This document shows positions 36,077 through 44,000 of a stretch of 53,896 nucleotides of DNA, in pieces. Each line of letters opens with the position of its first letter. Positions within the stretch are counted from its first letter, which is position 1. Location of the stretch: positions 1 to 53,896 of the IMG/VR virus record IMGVR_UViG_3300032282_004021. One strand, given 5' to 3'. The position numbers and the translations under genes were made by a program. This DNA is from a virus. The notes under the pieces are model-generated. The model was not told the DNA's origin and searched no databases. It saw nothing but the letters and a program-made list of their open reading frames with translations.

Positions 36077-36783
36077 GAATTACAATACTAGCAACTAATG
36101 CATACTTTGTTTTAGGAATACGATTCATAAAAAAATTTATGCATCATTATAAGGGTAATTCTGAAATAACTTTTTATTTCTTTTCAGATACCAATCCTTC
36201 CGATTATTTATCAGATAACATAAATGTAAAATACTACCACACAATACATAATAATTGGGTAGAAGGTACTAATGATAAATTTAATAGTATATTATCATTG
36301 AAAGAAGAAGATATTGATTACCTATACTATTTTGATGCTGATACAAATATAACTAAAGACTTTACAGAAGAATGGTTTATAGGTGATTTAGTAGGTGGTG
36401 AACACTATGGTAATCGTACTTGGTTAGCAAACGGTGCAGGGTTTGACCGGTTTGTGAAATCTAAAGCTTATGTACCAATAGATAGTCCTCTACCATACAC
36501 ATATCATTATGGAGCATTCTTTGGTGGTAAATGTGATACAGTTATAGATTTTTGTAAAACCCTTAAAGAATGGCAAATAGAAGATAAAAAAATACCTTAT
36601 GAGCCAGTTGTTAATGATGAAAGTTATATTAATGCATATTTTCATTACAATCCTCCTACCACCATACTTTGTGAAAAATTTGCATTTGATATAAGTGATA
36701 AAGGTGGTATAGGAGAAACCAGAGATACTAATCTGAATATTGATTATTACAAAAAAATATTATTAGATGGAAATATTTGGTAA
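36064..36783 (+). CDS. GT6-family (ABO/alpha-1,3-Gal type) glycosyltransferase
   Basis: The ATG at 36064 (MSKIGITILATNAYF) is preferred to an upstream in-frame start that would lie deep in the previous gene. The 239-residue protein carries GT6 features: YYFDADTNI with Asp91-Ala92-Asp93, HYGAFFGG (148-155) and VNDESYINAYFHYNPPTT, corresponding to the acceptor and catalytic loops of the ABO/alpha-1,3-galactosyltransferase family. Vertebrate GT6 enzymes use a DXD, most bacterial ones an NXN; this phage protein has DXD, as reported for the cyanophage P-SSM2 member. The reaction is a retaining transfer of Gal or GalNAc in an alpha-1,3 link; donor and acceptor are not known. It overlaps the previous glycosyltransferase gene by 13 bases. 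Confidence 0.8.
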   Translation: MSKIGITILATNAYFVLGIRFIKKFMHHYKGNSEITFYFFSDTNPSDYLSDNINVKYYHTIHNNWVEGTNDKFNSILSLKEEDIDYLYYFDADTNITKDFTEEWFIGDLVGGEHYGNRTWLANGAGFDRFVKSKAYVPIDSPLPYTYHYGAFFGGKCDTVIDFCKTLKEWQIEDKKIPYEPVVNDESYINAYFHYNPPTTILCEKFAFDISDKGGIGETRDTNLNIDYYKKILLDGNIW

Positions 36784-36807
36784 AATCAATAATTTTTTGT
36801 ATGTTGT
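36776..36807 (+). promoter_or_regulatory. Possible host-type promoter into an intergenic region
   Basis: TTTG at 36776-36779 (last codons of the GT6 gene) and TATGTTGT at 36800-36807 have a 20-base spacer. A transcript would start near 36811 and run through two direct repeats before the next gene. Confidence 0.4.
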
Positions 36808-36821
36808 GTAAAAAGATCAGC

Positions 36822-36885
36822 ACTGACAGCACTAAAGCTAAGAAAAGTTAAAAATAAAAAGTAAAAACTCCTAACTGACAGCACT
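36822..36885 (+). repeat. 12-base direct repeat ACTGACAGCACT (two copies)
   Basis: The 153-base gap 36784-36936 has exact copies of ACTGACAGCACT at 36822-36833 and 36874-36885, 52 bases apart. A third partial copy, CAGCACT, lies at 36818-36824. The sequence between is A-rich. After the second copy, ACAG (36878-36881) can pair with CTGT (36887-36890) before six T, a weak terminator-like end. The region could be a small RNA or a protein-binding site. No gene is seen. Confidence 0.6.
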
Positions 36886-36908
36886 TCTGTTTTTTATACT
36901 TTAAACTG

Positions 36909-36933
36909 AATATTTATTTAAGAAATATTTATA
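36909..36933 (+). promoter_or_regulatory. Double late-type motif
   Basis: AATATTTATT (36909-36918) and AATATTTATA (36924-36933) occur in tandem. The ATG of the 1619-residue gene is three bases after the second copy and 18 bases after the first. Confidence 0.55.
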
Positions 36934-36936
36934 TGT

Positions 36937-39900
36937 ATGAATTTAATAAATGAGGTAGATAAACCAACTGTAAAAAAGATAATTGTAATTTATTCTGGTA
37001 GATTTCAACCATTTCATAGAGGACACTATGCATCTTATCAAAAATTGGTATCAAAATTTGGTAAAGATAATGTATATATTGGAACTTCAAACGATACAAG
37101 CGGCCCCAAATCTCCTTTTAACTTTAAAGAAAAGAAGCAGGTAGCTACCACAATGTTTGGTATTCCTTCTAACCGATTCGTTCAAATCCAAAACCCATAT
37201 CAGCCAATTGAAATACTTAAAAAATTTGATGGTAAAACTACTCAATATATTGCAGCAGTTGGAGAAAAAGACGCAACACGACTTCATGGAAAATATTTTA
37301 AACCATACAAAGGCAAGCCAGGATATGGGTACGATGAAATAGGTTATGTATATGCGGTACCAGCTGAACCAAACCCAATATCTGGAACCGATGTTCGTAA
37401 AGGGCTTGGTAGTGGTAATGCGGAAACAAAAAAGAAATTCTTTTTAAAAGCATATCCTAAAATGGATAAAGATATATTCAAAATGATTACTACTAAAATA
37501 GGTAAACTAAATGAAGCCGGACCACTTCAGGGAGCAGGTATGGCAGTTGATTTCGGACCGAATCCACTATCACATAAAAAAGATGATGAGAAGGATGGTG
37601 TAACCGAAGATGGATTTCCAGGTGGAGTATTTACGGGATTAGTTTCACCCGGTGGATATATTAATGGAGCTCCACAACCAAAAGATGTAGCAAAGTTAAG
37701 TAAAAAAATTCATAAAAAAGATAATACTAAAACTAATAAGGATTATGTATATGATCCAATATCTGAAATAATTCACAAAATATTATTTGAGGAAGAAGCT
37801 CCAAATACTGTAATGGATAAAGAAATATCTTATAAAGCAACGGATGGTAGTGAAAAAAAGATTACAGTCCGAAATGCATTAAGATTATCAAAAGACCACC
37901 CTGCACATATACAAGCAAAAAAATTAACCGGAAAAGAAGAACCGAAAGCTGAAAAGCCAAAAGAAAAAGGTGAAAAAGATTCTAAAAAGGGAGCAAAAGA
38001 AATACCAGCCGAAAACCCAAAAGCTACTGAGCCAAAAGGGCCAGCTCCTATTAAACTAAGTGGTGCAGAACTAAAATCTGATGCTGAAAAATCTCCTGAA
38101 GAAAAACATCAAGAAAAATCCAAAATGGAATTGGATTCAAAAATGAAAGAGGTTTCACCGGAAGATGTAAAAGCCGGTAAAGAAATGAATGATACTAATT
38201 CGCCGGAAAGACAGGAGATGAAGAAAAACTCACAAAACTGGTTATCTAAAATGGGTAACAAAATGTGGGAAGGTGCAAAGAAGTGGGGTAATGAGAAAAA
38301 AGAAATGTTAGCCGGAACCGGAGCAGCTATAAAAACACTTGCATCAGGCGGAAAAGTAGGTAGCATAAAAGGAACAGATGGCAAATGGGTACACCATACG
38401 GATTTTAAAATCAAAAGTGAAGAACTAGATACTAAAACGGGTAAAAATAAAACTGTATGGAAAGATAAATCTGATTTAACACCCGAACAACAATCGTTAA
38501 AGAAAAAATCAGAACATGAAGACCACAAACAAAGACACGCACTAAAACATACCGCAAAGGATGTTGGATTATTAGCACTTTCAATGGTAGGTGCCGGTGC
38601 TATTGGTGGAGCAATAGGTGGTATGGTTACACATGGTGCAGCCGGAATAGTACATGGTGCCGCACATGGTATTACATCAATAATTGGTCATGGTGCTGCG
38701 GGGTTTGGTACTCATGTGGCCAAAGACATAGCAAAACATTCTGCATTTGAAGCAATGGGACTTGGTGGACATCATGCCGCCGGAGCAACAGCGGCAATGG
38801 GTGCAATCGGACATTTATTAGAAGGTGATGATGAACAAGAAGGACAATCACATGAAAAATTTGTAGATACACTTCTTAAAAAGACTATCCAAATAATGAT
38901 GGATAAGACCCTTAGTGATGAACAAATGTTAAGAGCGGTAGAAACATATCAAAAAGAAAGTGGTGATACTAATCTAAAAAGTTTAGCTAAAACAATAGAT
39001 GAATCAGCAATATCTAAATCAAAAGTTCAAAATATTGCAGACTTTGTAGGATATGCTACTAAGAAATTAAAACTCAAAGATAAACCAAAAATTAAACTCA
39101 TACTTGGACAAGATTATTCAAAACAAAATTCTACATTAGGTGGATATAGTCCAGATACAAAAGATATAGTTGTTGTTATACCAAATCGTATGACAGCTGA
39201 TATATGTCGTACCATTGGACATGAATTGGTACATCGTAAGCAAGATGAATTGGGGTTAATAAAAAATAGTAATACAGCAGGTACTACTGGTTCACCAATA
39301 GAAAATCAGGCAAATTCAGTAGCAGGAATACTACTTCGTGATTATGGCAAAATAAATAAAGAAATATATTCCGAAGGTAAAATTTTATTAGATGAAACAA
39401 GCTACATGTCTACAGATGGCGATGACCAACCGAATGGTGCATGGCTTCCAAAGGGCGCACAAAGAGTACTTGGAGCAGATGATGGTGTAAACAAATCGGA
39501 TTATTGGTTTCATAACGGAGGATATATTCAATTAGAATTTCCTGAAGCTGATAAAATATTAGGAGATGAAGATGAGAATCAGATATATGTTCAATATATA
39601 ACTAAAAATGTACCCCGTCAATCAGGCCCAAAGACTGTATTTAATAAAAACCCTGAAAAAGCAAAAATAATTTCTGAGATGGGTAAAGGTGATATTCATT
39701 TCAAAAATATATTTCAACATTGGAGAGATGGCGATGCTAAATTGAAACAAAAAATAGCAAATTTAGTTACCGGAAATAAATACGCAAAATCAAAAGAAAT
39801 TGTAAAAAATCTACTTGATTTGGATATAACCGATATTGAATGGGTTGAAGATGAAATTGGTATTACTCTGTTTGAAACTATAAAAAAAGTAGGAAGTAAA

Positions 39901-41796
39901 TATGTGGTTTATCCAAAAAAAGGTGGAAAGAGATTAGGAACACATGATTCATTAGTATCGGCAAAGAAGCAACTTTCAGCAATTGAAATAAACAAAGAGG
40001 ATATAAATGTTAATGTAAATCCAGGTGATGTAGTTTTAATGGGCAAATTCAAAAACAAACGTGTAAAAATAAAAGATATAGGTGAAGACCCACACGGTAT
40101 GCCAACTATAAATGGTAAACAAGCAACAACATTCCGAAAGGTTAATGAAGTATCACTTTTAGATAAATGGATTGATGATAATATTGAAACATACTTAAAA
40201 GAAGGCAATTTTGTAGCATTATCATTTGGTGAAGACCAATCATTTCGTTCACCATATCTGAAAAAATGGGAAGAATGGGATATGTGTGGAAAAGCATTAG
40301 CCGATATAATTGGATTTGAAGTTTATGGACATACTTCGGAGTCATTTAAAGAAAAGGGTGAAGGAAAAGTTCTACCAACAAATAATCCAACGGAAGAAAA
40401 CGGACCAGGTAAAAGATGGATGCACCCCTCAAAACCAAAAGAGTACGCAGAAGATAAAAAAGTAAAATGGGAAATGTACCCATTCAATTCCAGACCAGCT
40501 GCATATCAACCACCACCTGATATTGGAACGCAAGTTGATGTTTTCAAATACGATAAACCATCAGTAATAAAAGAGAATATTCAAGAATGGAATCAATTAC
40601 TATTAGAAGGTGGCGCATATGGACATATGTCACATCCATTTGATGATATGGATTTAACATTTGGACAACTTAAAGATATTATTACAAGGGCATTAGATGG
40701 TAATTTGGGTGTAGTAAGAGAAAAAACCGATGGACAGGCATTAGCAATAAGTTGGAAAAAAGGAAGATTAATTGCAGCACGTAATAAAGGGCATTTGGAA
40801 AACGCAGGAGCAAACGCAATGGGGATAAATGATGTAGCATCTAAATTTCAGGGACGTGGTGGACTTACTGATGCATATAATTACGCAATGCAAGACCTTA
40901 ACGCAGCAATAAGTGGTTTATCAAAGGGTCAACGTGATAAAATATTCAATGAAGGTAAATGCTTTATGAATATAGAAGTAATCTGGCCAACTTCTGTAAA
41001 TGTAATTCCTTATGGACAAGCTCTATTAATATTTCATAATACAACTTGTTACGATGAAAAGGGAACGGCAATAGGAGCTGACCAATCCGCAGCTAGAACA
41101 TTAGCAGGAATGATAAAACAAGTAAACGCAGATGTACAAAGTAAATATACAATTCAAGGCCCCCCAATAACTTCAATTCCAAAAAATGAGGATTTAAGTT
41201 CATTAAAGGGTGGGTATCTTTCAAAACTTTCAAAACTACAAAACGAATTTGGTTGTAATGATTCCGATACTATGGCAGTATATCATCAGCTTTGGTGGGA
41301 AAATTTTATAAATAAAAAAGCACCTGCAAAAGTTGACAAAATTACAAAAGATGCACTTATAAGAAGATGGGCATTCGGAGATAAATCTTTTAGATTAAAT
41401 ACTATATCAAACCCTGAATTACAAAAATGGGCAATTCAAAATGATAAAGTAAATGTTCAGAAACAACAAAAAGATAATATGCGTCCATTTGAAGAAATCT
41501 TTTTAGGAGTTGGTGCAGATGTACTTTCATTTGTAAGTTCGGTACTAACTGTACACCCTGATAAGGCTATTCGTAATATGAAGGATAGATTAAAATCAAC
41601 AGCAGATCAAGTTCGTAAAGCTGGGAGCCCTGCTCAAATACAAAAATTAAAATCAGAATTAGAAAGATTAAATAATTTAGGCGGAGTGGATAAGATAGTA
41701 GCATCCGAAGGTTTAGTATTCTTTTATGGTGGAAAGACTTACAAGTTGACCGGAACTTTTGCACCTCTAAATAAAATTATAAACATATTTTGGTAA
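36937..41796 (+). CDS. 1619-aa multidomain protein: nucleotidyltransferase + metalloprotease-like + ligase-like domains
   Basis: Residues 14-180 form a cytidylyltransferase/NMNAT-type domain: YSGRFQPFHRGH (19-30) and ISGTDVRK (148-155). A charged, Pro/Lys-rich linker follows (about 330-530). Then comes an Ala/Gly/His-rich stretch (about 538-630, GAGAIGGAIGGMVTHGAAG) that reads like a glycine-zipper membrane segment. Residues 700-800 contain TIGHELVHRKQ with HELVH at 762-766, a zinc-metallopeptidase motif. A short VYPKKGGKRLGTH element is near 985. The C-terminal 400 residues contain REKTDGQALAIS with Lys1263, resembling the adenylated Lys of ATP-dependent ligases. It sits before the packaging genes and may be an injected virion protein. 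No stop or frameshift interrupts it. Active-site assignments come from motifs only. Confidence 0.75.
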   Translation: MNLINEVDKPTVKKIIVIYSGRFQPFHRGHYASYQKLVSKFGKDNVYIGTSNDTSGPKSPFNFKEKKQVATTMFGIPSNRFVQIQNPYQPIEILKKFDGKTTQYIAAVGEKDATRLHGKYFKPYKGKPGYGYDEIGYVYAVPAEPNPISGTDVRKGLGSGNAETKKKFFLKAYPKMDKDIFKMITTKIGKLNEAGPLQGAGMAVDFGPNPLSHKKDDEKDGVTEDGFPGGVFTGLVSPGGYINGAPQPKDVAKLSKKIHKKDNTKTNKDYVYDPISEIIHKILFEEEAPNTVMDKEISYKATDGSEKKITVRNALRLSKDHPAHIQAKKLTGKEEPKAEKPKEKGEKDSKKGAKEIPAENPKATEPKGPAPIKLSGAELKSDAEKSPEEKHQEKSKMELDSKMKEVSPEDVKAGKEMNDTNSPERQEMKKNSQNWLSKMGNKMWEGAKKWGNEKKEMLAGTGAAIKTLASGGKVGSIKGTDGKWVHHTDFKIKSEELDTKTGKNKTVWKDKSDLTPEQQSLKKKSEHEDHKQRHALKHTAKDVGLLALSMVGAGAIGGAIGGMVTHGAAGIVHGAAHGITSIIGHGAAGFGTHVAKDIAKHSAFEAMGLGGHHAAGATAAMGAIGHLLEGDDEQEGQSHEKFVDTLLKKTIQIMMDKTLSDEQMLRAVETYQKESGDTNLKSLAKTIDESAISKSKVQNIADFVGYATKKLKLKDKPKIKLILGQDYSKQNSTLGGYSPDTKDIVVVIPNRMTADICRTIGHELVHRKQDELGLIKNSNTAGTTGSPIENQANSVAGILLRDYGKINKEIYSEGKILLDETSYMSTDGDDQPNGAWLPKGAQRVLGADDGVNKSDYWFHNGGYIQLEFPEADKILGDEDENQIYVQYITKNVPRQSGPKTVFNKNPEKAKIISEMGKGDIHFKNIFQHWRDGDAKLKQKIANLVTGNKYAKSKEIVKNLLDLDITDIEWVEDEIGITLFETIKKVGSKYVVYPKKGGKRLGTHDSLVSAKKQLSAIEINKEDINVNVNPGDVVLMGKFKNKRVKIKDIGEDPHGMPTINGKQATTFRKVNEVSLLDKWIDDNIETYLKEGNFVALSFGEDQSFRSPYLKKWEEWDMCGKALADIIGFEVYGHTSESFKEKGEGKVLPTNNPTEENGPGKRWMHPSKPKEYAEDKKVKWEMYPFNSRPAAYQPPPDIGTQVDVFKYDKPSVIKENIQEWNQLLLEGGAYGHMSHPFDDMDLTFGQLKDIITRALDGNLGVVREKTDGQALAISWKKGRLIAARNKGHLENAGANAMGINDVASKFQGRGGLTDAYNYAMQDLNAAISGLSKGQRDKIFNEGKCFMNIEVIWPTSVNVIPYGQALLIFHNTTCYDEKGTAIGADQSAARTLAGMIKQVNADVQSKYTIQGPPITSIPKNEDLSSLKGGYLSKLSKLQNEFGCNDSDTMAVYHQLWWENFINKKAPAKVDKITKDALIRRWAFGDKSFRLNTISNPELQKWAIQNDKVNVQKQQKDNMRPFEEIFLGVGADVLSFVSSVLTVHPDKAIRNMKDRLKSTADQVRKAGSPAQIQKLKSELERLNNLGGVDKIVASEGLVFFYGGKTYKLTGTFAPLNKIINIFW

Positions 41797-41823
41797 AATA
41801 ACCTGTTAATTTTTATAAATTTT

Positions 41824-41833
41824 CATATTTATT
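41824..41833 (+). promoter_or_regulatory. Late-type motif CATATTTATT
   Basis: A variant of the late-type motif lies three bases before the ATG of the GIY-YIG gene. Confidence 0.4.
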
Positions 41834-41836
41834 AAT

Positions 41837-42643
41837 ATGATAATCTATAAGTGTACAAATAAAAAAACAGGAAAGGTTTATATAGGGCAAACTATAAAAT
41901 CTTTAGATAAAAGAATCACACAACACCATAAGGTTGCTAAAAAATCAAAAAGTAAATTTCATAAAGCATTAATTTCATATGGTTTTGAAAATTTTGATTG
42001 GGATATTCTAAAATCAGCCACATCTAAACAAGAATTAAATGAATTAGAAATTCATTATATAAATGAATATGATTCAATAAATTCAGGATACAATATGATA
42101 GAAGGTGGAACCGGAGGGTATAATGAATTTGCTGTTATAAAAAATAAATTAAAAATCGGCAAAAGTTGGGAAGAGATATATACACCAACTGGTTTAGAAA
42201 AAATGATTTTAAGTAAAGGAAAAAACTCAAAATTTTTAATAGACTATAATAAAAATTTATCAAAAGAAGAAAAAATAAGAAGAGCAAAAATAGGCAATGC
42301 AGCCAGAACACTTAATGGGTATAAACATTCGGAAACAACAAAACAAAAAATTTCAAATTCAAATAAGGGTAAAATAGTAACAATAGAACAACGAAAAAAA
42401 ATATCAGAAAAAACAAAAGAAGCAATGCAAAATGTAGATAAGGAATTGCTTGGAAAAAAATCAGTTGAAGCTCGTAAGCCATATTGGGATAAAAAACATA
42501 AAGAACAAAAGGAAAAAATAATAGAATTAAAAAACAAAAAAATCCCAATTAAAAAAATAATAGCAGAATTAAACATATCAACACCTACATATTATAAATT
42601 GTGGAATGATATAAAATGTAATATATATTTAAAACAGTTATAA
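41837..42643 (+). CDS. GIY-YIG homing endonuclease with NUMOD-type repeats
   Basis: The 268-residue protein starts with a GIY-YIG nuclease domain: IIYKCTNKKTGKVYIGQT (IIY at 2-4, YIG at 15-17), an Arg at 26, a Glu in ELNELEIHYI and an Asn in GYNMIEGG. A DNA-binding part follows with NUMOD3-like segments (GYKHSETTKQKISNSNKGK; TIEQRKKISEKTKEAM). A C-terminal helix-turn-helix comes last (NKKIPIKKIIAELNISTPTY). This is the layout of free-standing Seg-type endonucleases of T4-like phages. The gene is exceptionally A-rich even for this genome, a sign of separate history. It lies between the 1619-residue gene and the packaging genes, whose intron-less homologues are likely targets. Confidence 0.92.
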   Translation: MIIYKCTNKKTGKVYIGQTIKSLDKRITQHHKVAKKSKSKFHKALISYGFENFDWDILKSATSKQELNELEIHYINEYDSINSGYNMIEGGTGGYNEFAVIKNKLKIGKSWEEIYTPTGLEKMILSKGKNSKFLIDYNKNLSKEEKIRRAKIGNAARTLNGYKHSETTKQKISNSNKGKIVTIEQRKKISEKTKEAMQNVDKELLGKKSVEARKPYWDKKHKEQKEKIIELKNKKIPIKKIIAELNISTPTYYKLWNDIKCNIYLKQL

Positions 42644-42653
42644 AAATAATAGT

Positions 42654-43319
42654 ATGGCAAAAAGAACAAGCTTTGACCAAAAAGCAAAAGGAATTCACAA
42701 ATCACGTCAAAAAATAATTGATACTGTATTTGGTAGAACTGATAATAATAAATCTTTATTTGGATATGCGGGTGAGGTAGAAGAAAAGAAAAATGAAGGA
42801 GATATTTGGACTGATAAAGATGGAAAGACTTGGGAACAAAAAGAAGGTTATAAAATATCAGTTACAAAATTTGATGAAATACGTGATTATCTTAAAAAAG
42901 TAACAACCTGTTCTTCTGCAGATTGTAAAACAAATGAATATATACATGCTGATAAAAAGGCCATAGCAAAGACGGGTATGTGTATATCTTGTCTTAGAAA
43001 CTATGAACAAGCTCTACGAGAAGATGGTACCTGGCCGTTTTATGAAGATTACAAATTAACTTGTAACAAAATAGGATTTGGTACGGAGTTACAACAACAA
43101 TATGAAACCGCACTCAATGATATACGGGGTACATACGAACAAGTAAATGAAAACGGAAGTATATCGGAATGGGTATGGGATATTGATATTGAAAAAGTAA
43201 AAGGAGATATTCAAACCGATATTGATGATGTTATAAGTGCACTAAAAAAACTTAAAAGCCGAAAAACTCGATTAGAAAAAAAATTAAAAGAATTAGGACA
43301 TCCTGAAATAATAAGATAA
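42654..43319 (+). CDS. Zinc-finger protein upstream of the packaging genes
   Basis: The 221-residue protein has four Cys (Cys86, Cys91, Cys110, Cys113) in the layout C-x4-C-x18-C-x2-C, suggesting a zinc finger. The N-terminus is basic (MAKRTSFDQKAKGIHKSRQK) and the last 40 residues are a Lys-rich coiled coil (VISALKKLKSRKTRLEKKLK). It sits three genes before the large terminase. A small-terminase role is conceivable from position, but the zinc finger is atypical for gp16-type proteins. I do not recognise the family with confidence. Confidence 0.6.
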   Translation: MAKRTSFDQKAKGIHKSRQKIIDTVFGRTDNNKSLFGYAGEVEEKKNEGDIWTDKDGKTWEQKEGYKISVTKFDEIRDYLKKVTTCSSADCKTNEYIHADKKAIAKTGMCISCLRNYEQALREDGTWPFYEDYKLTCNKIGFGTELQQQYETALNDIRGTYEQVNENGSISEWVWDIDIEKVKGDIQTDIDDVISALKKLKSRKTRLEKKLKELGHPEIIR

Positions 43320-43320
43320 T

Positions 43321-43665
43321 ATGAAAACAGTAAAAACAATAATAATTACTGCCTTTGTTTTATTTATGGCATATTGGATAATATTTGTATTAACACCATC
43401 TTCAAAACTTGCCGAAGAAACTTACAAAAAAATTGATTCATTAAATCATAATATAGATTCATTACAAAAAGCAAATAAAATATTAGATAGTACGTTAATT
43501 AAGTATACAAATGAAATATCTGAAATTAATAAAAGTATAGAAAGAATCAAAAACGAAAAAACAATAATAAAAGAAATATATCATGAAAAGATTACTAATG
43601 TCGACCATTATGATAATAATCAGCTTGACAGCTTTTTCACAAACCGATACTACCCCCACAATTAA
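43321..43665 (+). CDS. Candidate inner-membrane spanin (Rz-like)
   Basis: The 114-residue protein has an N-terminal anchor (TIIITAFVLFMAYWIIFVL, about 6-24) and a periplasmic-type coiled coil (IDSLNHNIDSLQKANKILD and onward). This is the topology of i-spanins such as lambda Rz. Its last 83 bases overlap the next gene in another frame. That next gene encodes a signal-peptide protein, reminiscent of overlapping Rz/Rz1 pairs. No lysis gene is seen nearby, so the assignment is topological only. Confidence 0.5.
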   Translation: MKTVKTIIITAFVLFMAYWIIFVLTPSSKLAEETYKKIDSLNHNIDSLQKANKILDSTLIKYTNEISEINKSIERIKNEKTIIKEIYHEKITNVDHYDNNQLDSFFTNRYYPHN

Positions 43666-43996
43666 ATGTTTTCCAATACCGGTAGTTAAAATGATTGCTA
43701 AAGACCTATTAATCGGGGATTCAGCCAAGGCTTTACTTAAACTAACCGAACAGCAATTAGATTCTACAATTAAAAAAACTTATATTCAGGATTCTATTAT
43801 TGGCGTTCATATTCAAAAAGAAGTAAACTTTAATAATATTATAGGATATGAACGTGATAAATTTAGTACACTTCAAACATATACTAATAAAATAGAAATT
43901 AATTTGAAAAACGAAAAAACTAAAAGTAAATTATTACGTTGGTCAAATTATGGATTGATTGCAGTATTGGGAGTAGTTGCATTTATACTAAAATAA
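43583..43996 (+). CDS. Secreted coiled-coil protein with C-terminal membrane anchor (possible spanin partner)
   Basis: The 137-residue protein has a signal peptide (MKRLLMSTIMIIISLTAFSQ), then a segment CFPIPVVKMIAKDLLIGDSA, a Gln/Lys-rich helical region and a C-terminal hydrophobic stretch (NYGLIAVLGVVAFILK). A Cys at residue 29 lies after the signal peptide but not in a clear lipobox. The CFPIPV-x-KMIAKDL pattern recurs, as I recall, in Bacteroidota phages in a similar position. The overlap with the previous gene and the topology suggest a two-component envelope-disruption system; unlike classical o-spanins it ends in a membrane segment. Confidence 0.55.
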   Translation: MKRLLMSTIMIIISLTAFSQTDTTPTIKCFPIPVVKMIAKDLLIGDSAKALLKLTEQQLDSTIKKTYIQDSIIGVHIQKEVNFNNIIGYERDKFSTLQTYTNKIEINLKNEKTKSKLLRWSNYGLIAVLGVVAFILK

Positions 43997-44000
43997 AATT

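Noticed and set aside
36801-36851. A 16-codon ORF starting inside the -7 element of the promoter-like site at 36776
   Set aside because: Its ATG overlaps the promoter element, and the codons cover the direct repeat. A coding role is not supported.
36784-36936. Possible tRNA in the intergenic region
   Set aside because: No cloverleaf stems or GTTC-type T-loop could be found. None was found in other gaps either.
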